Source of the DNA: Acidobacteriota bacterium
GTDB taxonomy: Bacteria; Acidobacteriota; Blastocatellia; Pyrinomonadales; Pyrinomonadaceae
DNA length: 64,000 bases
Direction of reading: 5' to 3'
Assembly (NCBI GenBank): GCA_020199835.1
Contig: JAIVJV010000004.1
Coordinates: 310,001-374,000 of the forward strand
A model generated the notes under the pieces. That model searched no databases, was not told the origin of the DNA, and was given only the letters and a program-made list of their open reading frames with translations. Shown here piece by piece: positions 34,221 through 42,911 of the stretch (position 1 is the stretch's first letter; every line of letters starts with the position of its first letter). The position numbers and the translations under genes were made by a program.

Positions 34221-36590
34221 ATGCACAGGAAGATCCTCTACGTAGCAATAGCGTTCATTGTATTGGCGTCCCTTTCGACTTCGTCGCAGGCGCAGGAGCG
34301 TCTGTGCGACAGCGCGTTTGAAGATTGCCGAGCACCGTTGTGGGCGCTAATCGACAAAGAAACCGTGGGCATCGATGTCGCCTACTGGTTCATGCAGGAC
34401 ACATCGTTCGCGACCAAGATCATTGCGCGTCACCAGGCCGGGGTTCCGGTGCGGATTCTCGTCGACCCGCGCGCGAATCCTACCTACGCCGGCAACGAAC
34501 AGATCCTGAACCAGTTCAAAGCGGCCGGCATCCCGATGCGATTTAAGAATGGCGGCGGCATCCTGCACTGGAAGATGATGCTCTTCGTCGGCCAGAACAC
34601 CGTGGAGTTTTCAGGTGCGAATTTCTCCGGCAACTTCTTCGTGCCGACAACGCCCAACTCGAACTACATTGATGAAGCAATCTACTTCACCAGCGATCAG
34701 TCCGTAATCAACAGCTTCAAGACAAAGTACGACAACCTCTGGACGGACACGCTCAACTACTCCAATTACGCCAACATCACTGCGCCGCTACAGCGCAAAT
34801 ACCCGACGTCTGCGATCAATCCGGAGCTCAATTTTCCACCTAGCGCCGACGGCGTCGAGGATTTCGCCAGCCGCACCGCACTCAATATGAATTCGGAGGC
34901 GCAGAAGATCGATATCATCATGTATCGGATTACCAATCAGCGGTTTACCGATACTACGATCGCTGCGGTACAGCGCGGTGTGCCCGTGCGTCTGATTCAC
35001 GAGCCTGACGAATACCGCAATCCCCAGCGGCAGTGGGATTCGTGGAATATCGACCGAATGTACATGGCCGGCGTGCAAATCAAGATGCGCCAGCATCTGG
35101 GGCTGAATCACCAGAAGTCCGTGTTGCTTTATGGTAGAGGAATGACGATCTTCGGTTCCTCTAATTGGACTGGCCCGTCATCAAATTCTCAGGAAGAGCA
35201 CAACTACTTCACGACTAAACCGTCGTTCTTCCAATGGTTTGTCAATCAGTTTGAGCGCAAGTGGAACTCAACCGCCGAGAACGTTCCGTTCGTTCCGCTT
35301 AGTCCCCAAGTTCCGGTCAACCAGTTTCCTGCAACCGGCGCAACCGGCCAGGCGACAAAGACTACGTTGCAATGGGAAGGCGGCAAGTGGGCTCACAAAT
35401 ACGACATCTATTTGGGGACGTCATCGAATCCGCCGCTGCTGGTCGCCGATGCCAGTACGCCTCAGAGCGGGGCCACTAGCGGGCAACCACTGCTCGATAG
35501 CGGTTCCGTTGACGATGGTCACGTCGAAAAATTCACAGTACCTGTCACGCTTCAACCCGGCACGACGTATTTCTGGCGCGTTGTCGGCAAAACGATGGCG
35601 AATCAGACGGCTGCTGGCCCTGTTTGGAGTTTCACCACCGCGGGCACGGCGTCAGGGCCAACTCCAACGCCGACTCCGACGCCAACTCCGACGCCAGTAC
35701 CCAGCACTGAGTCGCCGAATAATACCCGCGTTCCACCCGCTACTCAGATCGTCGATAGCACCGGCGCTGTCTGGACCCGTACATCAAGCGGAACGATCTT
35801 GCGCAACGGCGCGGCCACGGGCGGAGCCGGTTCTCAAATCCTTTACTGCAATCGCATCGTGTATGTGTTGGGTACCGACTCGCAGTGGTGGCGCTGGACC
35901 GGCTCCGGATGGACGCCGGTAGGAACTGTTGATCCTTGCGGCGGCGGAACTCCAACTCCTACGCCCACGCCTACTCCGACTCCAACGCCTACGCCCACGC
36001 CTACTCCTACTCCGACTCCAACGCCTTCGGCCGGCGACGTGGTCCTGTGGGCCGCGGACGCGCCGGTTCGTGTTGGCGCATGGTCGGTAGTTTCCGACGG
36101 AACCGCGGCCGGCGGCCGGCGGATTTCAAATTCTGATGCCGGAGCGGCGAAGCTTACAACGCCGTTGGCTAATCCGGCTAACTACTTTGAACTAACCTTC
36201 AACGCAACAGCCGGCGTCGATTACCGGCTGTGGATTCGCGGCCGGGCGCAGAACGACTTTTGGGGCAACGACTCAGTCTTCATACAGTTTTCGGACAGTG
36301 TGAATAGCAGTGGCACCGCTGTGTTCCGCATCGGCACCACCAGCGCTACGGAAATGAACCTCGAAGACTGTTCGGGTTGCGGATTGTCAGGTTGGGGGTG
36401 GCAGGACAATGGTTGGGGAGTTGGTGTGCTTGGTCCATTGATCCGGTTTGCGAAGACAGGCACGCACACAATCCGTATCCAGGTGAGAGAAGACGGACTC
36501 TCGATCGACCAGATCGTACTTTCTTCTCAGGCGTTCCGGAACTCGGCACCGGGGCGCTTGCAGAACGATACGACAATCCTGCCGAAGTAG
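34221..36590 (+). CDS. Secreted phospholipase D-like protein with Pro-Thr linkers and C-terminal sandwich domain
   Basis: 789 residues from ATG 34221 (GGTGA five bases upstream; GTG 34212 is an alternative). A signal peptide (ending SSQAQ) is followed by two PLD half-sites: HWKMMLFVGQNTVEFSGANFS with H116, and LNHQKSVLLYGRGMTIFGSSNWTG with H297. The usual HxKx4D is degenerate, with Asn/Gly replacing the Asp in each. Next come an FN3-like domain (about 355-475), a first PT linker, a short beta domain, a second longer PT linker (about 577-610) and a C-terminal carbohydrate-binding-like sandwich. It is likely an extracellular phosphodiesterase or nuclease bound to a surface polymer. Substrate unknown. 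Confidence 0.88.
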   Translation: MHRKILYVAIAFIVLASLSTSSQAQERLCDSAFEDCRAPLWALIDKETVGIDVAYWFMQDTSFATKIIARHQAGVPVRILVDPRANPTYAGNEQILNQFKAAGIPMRFKNGGGILHWKMMLFVGQNTVEFSGANFSGNFFVPTTPNSNYIDEAIYFTSDQSVINSFKTKYDNLWTDTLNYSNYANITAPLQRKYPTSAINPELNFPPSADGVEDFASRTALNMNSEAQKIDIIMYRITNQRFTDTTIAAVQRGVPVRLIHEPDEYRNPQRQWDSWNIDRMYMAGVQIKMRQHLGLNHQKSVLLYGRGMTIFGSSNWTGPSSNSQEEHNYFTTKPSFFQWFVNQFERKWNSTAENVPFVPLSPQVPVNQFPATGATGQATKTTLQWEGGKWAHKYDIYLGTSSNPPLLVADASTPQSGATSGQPLLDSGSVDDGHVEKFTVPVTLQPGTTYFWRVVGKTMANQTAAGPVWSFTTAGTASGPTPTPTPTPTPTPVPSTESPNNTRVPPATQIVDSTGAVWTRTSSGTILRNGAATGGAGSQILYCNRIVYVLGTDSQWWRWTGSGWTPVGTVDPCGGGTPTPTPTPTPTPTPTPTPTPTPTPTPSAGDVVLWAADAPVRVGAWSVVSDGTAAGGRRISNSDAGAAKLTTPLANPANYFELTFNATAGVDYRLWIRGRAQNDFWGNDSVFIQFSDSVNSSGTAVFRIGTTSATEMNLEDCSGCGLSGWGWQDNGWGVGVLGPLIRFAKTGTHTIRIQVREDGLSIDQIVLSSQAFRNSAPGRLQNDTTILPK

Positions 36591-36605
36591 ATTGGTTGCG
36601 TGGTG

Positions 36606-36643
36606 CCGCTCAATAGGCGTCGAAATCGACACCAAATGAGCGG
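36606..36643 (+). terminator. Strong hairpin after the phospholipase D-like gene
   Basis: CCGCTCA pairs with TGAGCGG and an inner GTCG/CGAC stem closes the structure, 15 bases after the stop codon. There is no T-run, so it may be a terminator or an mRNA-stabilising structure. Confidence 0.45.
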
Positions 36644-36673
36644 CCCACAAGTTGAGACCTCACAGTTGAGCAC

Positions 36674-36697
36674 CCTGAATCAGACGAAGACTTGCGG
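36674..36697 (+). repeat. Fragment identical to the 5' end of the release-factor-like gene
   Basis: CCTGAATCAGACGAAGACTT here is identical over 20 bases to 27062-27081, the start of the release-factor-like gene (PESDEDL). A stop follows soon after in that frame. It is probably a relic of another copy. Confidence 0.55.
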
Positions 36698-36709
36698 CTT
36701 TAAAAACGA

Positions 36710-37210
36710 ATGCAATCCAGGGTTATTCAAATCGCGGGCCTCGCGTTCACGTTCGGTTACGCCGTGTTCATTGTGTGGATCTATGCCACCGAGCCCCGAA
36801 CGTTTAAGGAGGTAGCGACCAGGGCTGAAGTTACCGCCGGCACTTACCAGGTCAACGAGGAAAAGTTTAATTCGGCGCTTGATCTCTTCCGGCGCGAACA
36901 GTTCCGTGCGGCTCGTGACGAGTGGCAGCGTGCGGATCCGGCGCAAGGCGATGCGCGGACACAGTTCTATATCGCGTACTCCTTTTACCGCGAAGGTTGG
37001 GGCCGTGTTTATTCCGACCAGCAGTTATTCAAGCAAGGTTTGGAGGCAGTTAATCGCGCCATTGCTCTGTCGTCAGCCAGTCCGCTTTTCGTGGAGGATC
37101 CAAACCTGCACATGCACAGCGCAGCGGAGTTAAAGGCGGAACTAGAGCAGGGCACCGAACGGAGCTGGAGCGACGTCAATCCACTTAAAGTTCTACGCAC
37201 GAGGAAATAA
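36710..37210 (+). CDS. Membrane-anchored TPR-like hypothetical protein
   Basis: 166 residues. An N-terminal membrane helix (VIQIAGLAFTFGYAVFIVWIYA) is followed by a soluble helical region with a TPR-like pair (FNSALDLFRREQFRAARDEWQRAD; ARTQFYIAYSFYREGWG) that probably faces the periplasm. I do not recognise a family. It lies 33 bases before the next membrane-protein gene on the same strand, and the two probably form an operon. No clear ribosome binding site is seen at ATG 36710. Confidence 0.7.
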   Translation: MQSRVIQIAGLAFTFGYAVFIVWIYATEPRTFKEVATRAEVTAGTYQVNEEKFNSALDLFRREQFRAARDEWQRADPAQGDARTQFYIAYSFYREGWGRVYSDQQLFKQGLEAVNRAIALSSASPLFVEDPNLHMHSAAELKAELEQGTERSWSDVNPLKVLRTRK

Positions 37211-37243
37211 GCTAGTGTGAAAACTAAATGATTCTGAAAGAAG

Positions 37244-38029
37244 ATGACTGCGAATAATCGTTCCAGGAATCGCGAGCTGGTGGAGCATGTTGTGCTGCCA
37301 GTGCTGTTTCTGACGGTAACGCTGCTGGGCGGGCTCCGCGTAGTGGCCGAGAACGGAACCTTCATTTTCATTGCGCCGCCCCTGGTCACGCTCGTGCTAG
37401 CGGTTCTATTGATGCTTCTCCTGGTTCGCGGTCGTTTAGTCACGCTTCATGAGTGGGTCGGTCACGAACTTCCGCCTCTGACGAATATTGCCCATATCTG
37501 GCTGCTCATCACACTCTTTTTTGCATCGGCCCAGTCTTTTAATTCTGTGCTGCCCGAACGCGGATTACTTAACTGGTTGTTCTCGTTCTTTTTTCTGTGG
37601 ACGCTCTGGAACAATCAGTTCTCCTCGCTTGACCCGCGCAGGCTTTTGCGCAGCCTCGCTATACTTTTTGGTACAGCTTTCGTCCTCAAACACATGCTGC
37701 TGGCGAGTCTGTATAGTCCGGAAGGCGGATGGCTGAAACGTATCGCCGGCACTCTGTTACAGGGCGTCTCGCTTGGCACGCTTGACGCGTCGAGCTTTGC
37801 CCCGGCCACGGGCTACATTTCGTTCTTTACGCTTACACTTTACGTGTCGGGCTTGATCTTGCTCGCATTCGCAGGGAAAGACGAAACTGAACCCTTTGCT
37901 CATCCTGTCATCGAGGAATATCGACAACTACCTGCTGCCGACCGGCTGGCAGTGCGCGAAGTAATTCTGGATGATCAGCCTGAGCCGGTGGCCAGAGTAG
38001 AACGTGAGCCCACACCTCGCAATGACTAA
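37244..38029 (+). CDS. Multi-helix hypothetical membrane protein
   Basis: 261 residues with seven hydrophobic segments, among them VVLPVLFLTVTLLGGL, PPLVTLVLAVLLMLLLV, IAHIWLLITLFFAS and WLFSFFFLWTLWNNQF, and an acidic C-terminal cytoplasmic tail rich in Glu and Pro. The family is not recognised. ATG 37244 follows GAAAGAAG. It pairs with the anchored TPR-like protein upstream. Function cannot be assigned. Confidence 0.75.
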   Translation: MTANNRSRNRELVEHVVLPVLFLTVTLLGGLRVVAENGTFIFIAPPLVTLVLAVLLMLLLVRGRLVTLHEWVGHELPPLTNIAHIWLLITLFFASAQSFNSVLPERGLLNWLFSFFFLWTLWNNQFSSLDPRRLLRSLAILFGTAFVLKHMLLASLYSPEGGWLKRIAGTLLQGVSLGTLDASSFAPATGYISFFTLTLYVSGLILLAFAGKDETEPFAHPVIEEYRQLPAADRLAVREVILDDQPEPVARVEREPTPRND

Positions 38030-38044
38030 GCTCCACGTTTGCAG

Positions 38045-38674
38045 CTAAATTTTATTACGCTCGGCTACAACTCGATCAATGCGAAAGTCTCGAACGCCTT
38101 TCAGCACACCAGTGTCGCTTGATGACAGACTGACGACATTAGCGAAACGGCCCAAATCGCGGTTTCGACTGAGACCTTCGCTTCCAAGCCGAGGATCGTC
38201 TTCAAAGTAAAACGATTCGACCCAATGTTCGGGAAGATCGGGCGGTTGTAAATGTACGTGGATGTGTATCGCCGGTGGAGAACTTACGTCGCCGTAGTGG
38301 GCTGGTCTGATGGTGTGAAACGAGTACTGGCCCGAAGTATTGGACCACAGCGTTCCACGCAACCGTGCCTGCCGCGGATTATTGACAGGCCGGCTGTAAT
38401 ATCCAGTGGCGTCCGTGTGATACAGAAACATTTTCACTCCGGGTACAGGTTTACCATTCGCGTCGACGATGGTCCCACTTAAATGAATGCGCGCGCCCGG
38501 CTCTTGCGGACCTGCGATCTCTATCGTGGACGGATGCTGCGATTGTGCTTCCGCTTCATGGCCGGAACAAGCCAAAGTCGCGGGCACTGCAGCACAAGTG
38601 ACAGCAAAAACACTGAGACGTTTGATAAAGTCTCTACGCTCTTCTACGTCATGGACCGTTCGCCGCATAATCAT
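38045..38674 (-). CDS. Intradiol ring-cleavage dioxygenase-like protein, exported
   Basis: 209 residues. The N-terminus (RRDFIKRLSVFAVTCAAVPATLACSG) is an export signal with a Tat-like RRDFIK and a lipobox-like Cys. The body has the intradiol dioxygenase signature: LSGTIVDANGKPVPGVKMFLYHTDATGYYSR, then SNTSGQYSFHTIRPAHYG and AIHIHVHL. The tyrosines in TGYY and AHYG and the two histidines of HIHVH are the expected iron ligands. Classical family members are cytosolic and cleave catechols; exported acidobacterial ones have unknown substrates. GGAGG precedes ATG 38674. Confidence 0.88.
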   Translation of the reverse strand: MIMRRTVHDVEERRDFIKRLSVFAVTCAAVPATLACSGHEAEAQSQHPSTIEIAGPQEPGARIHLSGTIVDANGKPVPGVKMFLYHTDATGYYSRPVNNPRQARLRGTLWSNTSGQYSFHTIRPAHYGDVSSPPAIHIHVHLQPPDLPEHWVESFYFEDDPRLGSEGLSRNRDLGRFANVVSLSSSDTGVLKGVRDFRIDRVVAERNKI

Positions 38675-39156
38675 GTTACCTCCGGCTGGAATTTAGTGTA
38701 TTAGACGATTTCCGAGGTGATTTTCTTCCGATAAATTTCGACGCGGTGCTCTCCCCGATCAATTGCAGCACGGCACGAAAAATCGTAGGAAGGCTTTATG
38801 AGGCGTGTAGTCAATAACTCAAACCGGATCTTTTGCGTACTACCCATTGTCATTGATTACACTTTGGAGAGCCGAAAGTGCCACTGCGATCCACTCAGGG
38901 CAGCACAACGTTCGATCAGATTTACGCCAACGTTCCTCGGGAACAGTCTGCGGAGCGGTGGTAATCCGTTATGGACAGGAGTTAGCGATAGTGGCAAAGA
39001 GCGACTTCCGTCGGGCCGTTGCGGCCGCGGACCGATTTCAGTACCCGGAGTCTCGCCTCTTCACGCGACTGTCGATTGTGCAGGCGGTGCTCAGCGGGGA
39101 ATAAAGCGGCGACGTGAAGTTAGGCAAGCGCCGCTTCAAAGCGACTGTCCGGCGAC
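38675..39156. other. Intergenic stretch with uninterpretable reading-frame fragments
   Basis: 482 bases between two minus-strand genes. A plus-strand segment around 38960-39104 (frame reading YGQELAIVAKSDFRRAVAAADRF) has protein-like composition, but it has no plausible start and matches nothing I recognise. It may be a gene remnant. The left part should contain the promoter of the dioxygenase gene. Confidence 0.35.
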
Positions 39157-39660
39157 TCAAGTGCGCCTCTCGCACTTCCACGCGTAGCCTTCATGGAAGA
39201 AAAACAAAGCGAGTTTACCTGGAGTAAGTGAGAACAAAGCGTCGGCGTTCCTTTCCGTAGCAAGGCTCGAAGCCTCGGGAGCGGTCATGCGGCAGGCAGG
39301 TTCGCTGCCATCGAAATACACGCCTCGCTTGGATCCGTAAGCCTCTGCGAGCGAGACGGGAAACGAATCTGCTCCATGCAACATGGTGCAATATCGCGCA
39401 TCGAGATGATTCTCGAATTTACGCAACTCCTCTTCAGCTTTCTTCGGTTTCTCCAGCGTGATATGTAACCAGCGATCAACAAACGCCTTCTTGATGAACG
39501 ACTCAGCAAACGCACGAAGATGGTCCTGTGCCTCCTCGGGAGAACAGGGCGAGGGTCTTACTTCAATAAAACAAGACTTCCTCGGCTCCATTTTCTGCAT
39601 AGCGGGCAATGTTGCGTTTTCGCAGTTCGTAGTGTTTCTGGTGCGCAGGCCACGATTCAT
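39157..39660 (-). CDS. Hypothetical protein
   Basis: Up to 167 residues, with later ATGs at 39600 and 39591 as possible true starts; none has a good ribosome binding site. The sequence is soluble and of mixed alpha/beta composition (CFIEVRPSPCSPEEAQDHL, WLHITLEKPKKAEEELRKFE, ARYCTMLHGADSFPVSLAEAYG, ALFFFHEGYAWKCER). I do not recognise a family. It ends 3' of the serine hydrolase gene on the same strand, 18 bases away, and could be cotranscribed with it. Confidence 0.6.
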   Translation of the reverse strand: MNRGLRTRNTTNCENATLPAMQKMEPRKSCFIEVRPSPCSPEEAQDHLRAFAESFIKKAFVDRWLHITLEKPKKAEEELRKFENHLDARYCTMLHGADSFPVSLAEAYGSKRGVYFDGSEPACRMTAPEASSLATERNADALFSLTPGKLALFFFHEGYAWKCERRT

Positions 39661-39678
39661 GGAAGATTAGTATTCGCC

Positions 39679-41763
39679 TCACTTCTTATAGACGGCGATT
39701 CCCCAAAAATTGATGTCGGGCGGCAGGCTATTCCAGTGGTCGAACGCGTGCGAATCATCAGATTTGTAACGCAACCTGTAGTTTCCCGCTGGCAGAGTGA
39801 TTACGGCATCAACTTTCCTGTTCTTACCGGCACCACCTGCATGTGCAGTCTTCGCTTCTTGCATCTCCCACACGCGTGACCCTTTGTCGACGTCTTCGAT
39901 CCAGCCGAAGTCAAACATCTCACCGGCCTGACCCTCGCCGATGGCGAAGATACGCACATCCTGACTAGTCGGCAGACTAAACGCCACGCTCTTATCTTCG
40001 TTGTCCAGCACTTGAACGATCTGCGCAATCACTGGCAGCTTCACCAGATCAGCGGGCATGGGCTTGGAATAGATCTCCCCATACATCTTCATCAGCTGCG
40101 CGGCCTCGGTTGCGCGTCCTACGCTTTGATAGACCCTGAGCCTCGTAACCAGATCTGTGCGGTAGACGTCGGCCTGGGGTTTAGTCGCTATCGCGTTGAG
40201 CTGATTCTTCAATTCTGTAACCGGAGTGTTCCAACTAATCTCGGCAATGCTCTCTCCGAACTTCTCCGGGAAGATGAACGTCTTCAAAAAGGCCATGCCA
40301 ACGGGAGAGCTTAAAGCATTACCCGAGCCGAGATCCGTCGGACGGCTGAGATTGTCAGAATTCGCCATTATGATGAACGTAATGTTTTGCTCGGGCACTT
40401 TCAAAATAAAAGATGAGTTGCCGGTCCAGTAGCCGTAATGCCAGAGCAGCTTCGTGCCGTGGTAGTTCGTCGTAAACCAACCCAACCCGTAAGGAAGCGA
40501 CTCACCCTTCGTTGAGACAGCCGGCGTGAAAGCGAGTTGTTGAGTTTCTTTGGTAACAAACTTGTTCTGATCGATCGCAATGTCATACTTCGCCATGTCA
40601 AGAACTGTCGAGATCAATCCGGCGGAAGTGCTGAATCCCTGAGGGTAACTTATTTTCGTAATCTTGAATTCGCGATCAAGCGCATACGGTTGAGCTAGTA
40701 TCTTGCTAACCGCATCGAATCTTTGCTGCTGCTTTTCCGTAATCATCGCTCTGCCCAACGGCGATTGATGAGCATGGACCAGCTTCCAACCACCCTCTTG
40801 TTTGTTCAGGAAGTATGAGACCCTCCATGGTCCTTCCTTGCGCGGCGTGCCATTGGGAGGCGTGACGGTTGAGGCCATGAAGAAGGTTGCGATGGCGCTG
40901 TCGCCGTAAACCGCGGCCTCGAGATTCTGGACGTCAACGTTTATTTTGAAACGCCCCTGGAATGCTTGCCTCAACTCGGCAGCATTGAATGAAACTAAGA
41001 AACCGCCCTCGCCCGGAAAACGGTTTTGCTGCGGGGCGAGCCGGCGCTCAATCTGATCAACGTTGCCGGAATTGTATCCGGCAACGATATCCATCACTGC
41101 AGCTTTCACTTCGGTCTCTGCAGCCTGGCCGGCGGCGTTTGGTGATTTCGTGCTGACAATCGTGGGCACGTTCGGCGCCGTCTCATTCATGCCGAGAGGA
41201 TCGAGAATGTTTGCGATTAAGAGTTCAGTGAATGATTTGCCGGTCGCCCTTTCAACCACCTTATCCAGTTCTGCAAAGCGATTGCCGTTATAGCGGTACT
41301 GCTCGCCGGGATTTCCTTCAGATGTGTGGGAGAGCAAGTGGCGCACCCTGATGACGCCATCGCTCTCCAGCGTGATGCCGTACTTTGAAACAGGATCGTC
41401 CAGCTTGATCTTTCCTTCCTGGACCAGTTGCATGAGAATCGTAGACGCAAACGTTTTGGTCAGCGACGCGAGGTGGTAGGCGGTATGTTCGGTTGCCGGA
41501 ATCTTGTTCTCAATGTCGGCAAAACCGAACCCCTTCGCCCAAATCACTTTTTGATTCTTGAGGATGGCAGCGGAGTAAGCCGGGATCTTCAGCTCTTGCC
41601 GCAGGCTTTCGAGCAGTGTTTCCAACCGGGCAATCCGTGCCGATTCGGATGGTTGCTCTTTTTGGTCAGCCGTATGCGCGTCGGTGGTGGGGACAAATAA
41701 GGCCTGTCCCAGAACGGCCGTTGTCAGAAGGAGTGCGAGTAAGCCTGGTGCTTTGAACTTCAT
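39679..41763 (-). CDS. Secreted serine hydrolase (class C beta-lactamase fold) with inserted NTF2-like domain
   Basis: 694 residues with a signal peptide. The penicillin-binding fold begins normally: S100-LTK in YHLASLTKTFAS, then LLSHTSEGN and the YRYNGN Tyr-x-Asn motif near 157. At about residues 215-355 it is interrupted by an extra domain (VKAAVMDIVAGYNSGNVDQIERRLAPQQN ... FLNKQEGGWKLVHAHQSP) that looks like a SnoaL/DUF4440 NTF2 fold. The hydrolase resumes (STSAGLISTVLDMAKYD, GLGWFTTNY, WHYGYWTGNSSF in place of HxG) and ends in an all-beta C-terminal domain. It is probably a periplasmic peptidase or esterase; the insertion may shape substrate access. Confidence 0.88.
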   Translation of the reverse strand: MKFKAPGLLALLLTTAVLGQALFVPTTDAHTADQKEQPSESARIARLETLLESLRQELKIPAYSAAILKNQKVIWAKGFGFADIENKIPATEHTAYHLASLTKTFASTILMQLVQEGKIKLDDPVSKYGITLESDGVIRVRHLLSHTSEGNPGEQYRYNGNRFAELDKVVERATGKSFTELLIANILDPLGMNETAPNVPTIVSTKSPNAAGQAAETEVKAAVMDIVAGYNSGNVDQIERRLAPQQNRFPGEGGFLVSFNAAELRQAFQGRFKINVDVQNLEAAVYGDSAIATFFMASTVTPPNGTPRKEGPWRVSYFLNKQEGGWKLVHAHQSPLGRAMITEKQQQRFDAVSKILAQPYALDREFKITKISYPQGFSTSAGLISTVLDMAKYDIAIDQNKFVTKETQQLAFTPAVSTKGESLPYGLGWFTTNYHGTKLLWHYGYWTGNSSFILKVPEQNITFIIMANSDNLSRPTDLGSGNALSSPVGMAFLKTFIFPEKFGESIAEISWNTPVTELKNQLNAIATKPQADVYRTDLVTRLRVYQSVGRATEAAQLMKMYGEIYSKPMPADLVKLPVIAQIVQVLDNEDKSVAFSLPTSQDVRIFAIGEGQAGEMFDFGWIEDVDKGSRVWEMQEAKTAHAGGAGKNRKVDAVITLPAGNYRLRYKSDDSHAFDHWNSLPPDINFWGIAVYKK

Positions 41764-41770
41764 AACGATC

Positions 41771-41989
41771 TCATTTCCCTTGTTGAGGTGACTGTGCTTT
41801 AGAAAACGACAATGTTGACGGCTTTGGCTGCGACTTCACGTATACCTTTACTTCAGGATCGACGTTTAGATCAACGGCAACGTTAACGCATCCGCCGCAA
41901 CTAAACTTTGCTTGCACGAGGTATTCTCCGGCTGTCTTGGCCTCCTCGTGCTGGACTCCCGCTTCGTCGGGGCCGTAAAGGTCGATCCT
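41771..41989 (-). pseudogene. C-terminal remnant of an unidentified gene
   Basis: A frame closed upstream by TAA and ending at TGA just before the serine hydrolase start reads LYGPDEAGVQHEEAKTAG, EYLVQAKFSCGGCVNVAV and PEVKVYVKSQPKPS. The composition and the well-formed end suggest the last 70 residues of a real, perhaps secreted, protein. No start codon or upstream partner is found. It was probably cotranscribed with the serine hydrolase. Confidence 0.4.
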
Positions 41990-42047
41990 TTAGTGACTTT
42001 GAGAGATCATTAATGCCGCGGATAGTAACGAGATCGGAGCGCTCACC

Positions 42048-42620
42048 GTGAAGACAAATAATCTTTATCTCATCACAGACGTTGAGAATTATACGCCACA
42101 CATCGGGCGTCTAGTTTCGATGATGAATTATGTGAGGTGGTCCACACTGGATGAGGTCGAAGATTTGAATGTCCAGCACCTTGATTATCTTCACGACGCA
42201 CACAGCAACTCGATCGGCGGTCTTCTTATGCATATTGCCGCCGTGGAAGCGTCTTATCAAGAGTCAACTTTAGGTTTAAACAGCTTCAAGGGACCTCACT
42301 CAGAGGAATTGAGAATCGCACTCGACTTGGCCAAACAGGCAAGAACAAGGATCAAGCGACACGGCGTGGACCATTACCTCAGGATATTAGCAGCGGTACG
42401 ATCGAAAACGCTGCACGAGTTCGCCAGCAGAGACGACAGATGGCTCGACGAACAGACACCATTCTGGGATGGACGTCCCGCTAACAACTACTTCAAGTGG
42501 TTTCATGTGTTCGAGGACGAACTCAACCACCGAGGACAGATTCGATGGTTGAAGCTCCGGCGCAAGTTTACCTTCTCACCAATTACCGCTAGTACCTGTT
42601 CACCATCGGCTTCGTGTTGA
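42048..42620 (+). CDS. DinB family protein (DUF664-like)
   Basis: 190 residues from GTG 42048. The DinB four-helix bundle is visible: IGRLVSMMNYVRWSTLDEVEDL, LHDAHSNSIGGLLMHIAAVEASYQ and FHVFEDELNHRGQIRWLKLRR. Histidines at the three metal-binding positions (HSNSIGGLLMHI and ELNHRGQ) are kept, so it may bind a divalent metal. Such proteins include thiol transferases and damage-inducible proteins. The last 20 residues are not conserved in style and come from fusion into VanZ-like sequence by a deletion. Confidence 0.82.
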   Translation: MKTNNLYLITDVENYTPHIGRLVSMMNYVRWSTLDEVEDLNVQHLDYLHDAHSNSIGGLLMHIAAVEASYQESTLGLNSFKGPHSEELRIALDLAKQARTRIKRHGVDHYLRILAAVRSKTLHEFASRDDRWLDEQTPFWDGRPANNYFKWFHVFEDELNHRGQIRWLKLRRKFTFSPITASTCSPSASC

Positions 42621-42853
42621 CGGCGGCTCAATTCCGTTTGTCCAAGTGGCGTGACTTTTTGTTAGCAGCAGCACTAATCTTGACGTTCGGTGCGTTGGTA
42701 GAGCTTTTTCAAGGCAGCACACGACAAGGAAACTGCCGACTCGGAGATCTTATACCCGACACGGTGGGCGTCGTGATTGGCGCATTGATTGTGCTAGGGC
42801 TTTTCAGAATGGGATGGCGACCGCGGCCCACCTGGTCTCTGAAATTGCGCTAA
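42614..42853 (+). pseudogene. VanZ-like protein, 5'-truncated
   Basis: The frame reads LTAAQFRLSKWRDFLLAAAL, then GALVELFQGSTRQGNCRLGDLIPDTVGVVIGALI, the C-terminal half of VanZ-like membrane proteins. Upstream in the same frame YLFTIGFV continues the fold but is cut by TAG and runs into the DinB gene. The N-terminal helices are missing, so this is a remnant rather than a working gene. Confidence 0.7.
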
Positions 42854-42911
42854 CTCGATCGAGTTAGTTTCGGTTCGTACCATTTAGGTTTTCGCGAAAA
42901 ACGAGTCAATC

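Noticed and set aside
35660..36020. Short tandem DNA repeats of Pro-Thr codons (also at 2914-2985), superficially like a repeat array
   Set aside because: They encode PT linkers in frame, have no spacers of constant length and no cas genes nearby; not CRISPR.
38798..39187. A 129-residue frame in the gap between the dioxygenase and the hypothetical gene
   Set aside because: Composition is unlike a protein, there is no ribosome binding site and the better-looking segment is in another frame without a start.
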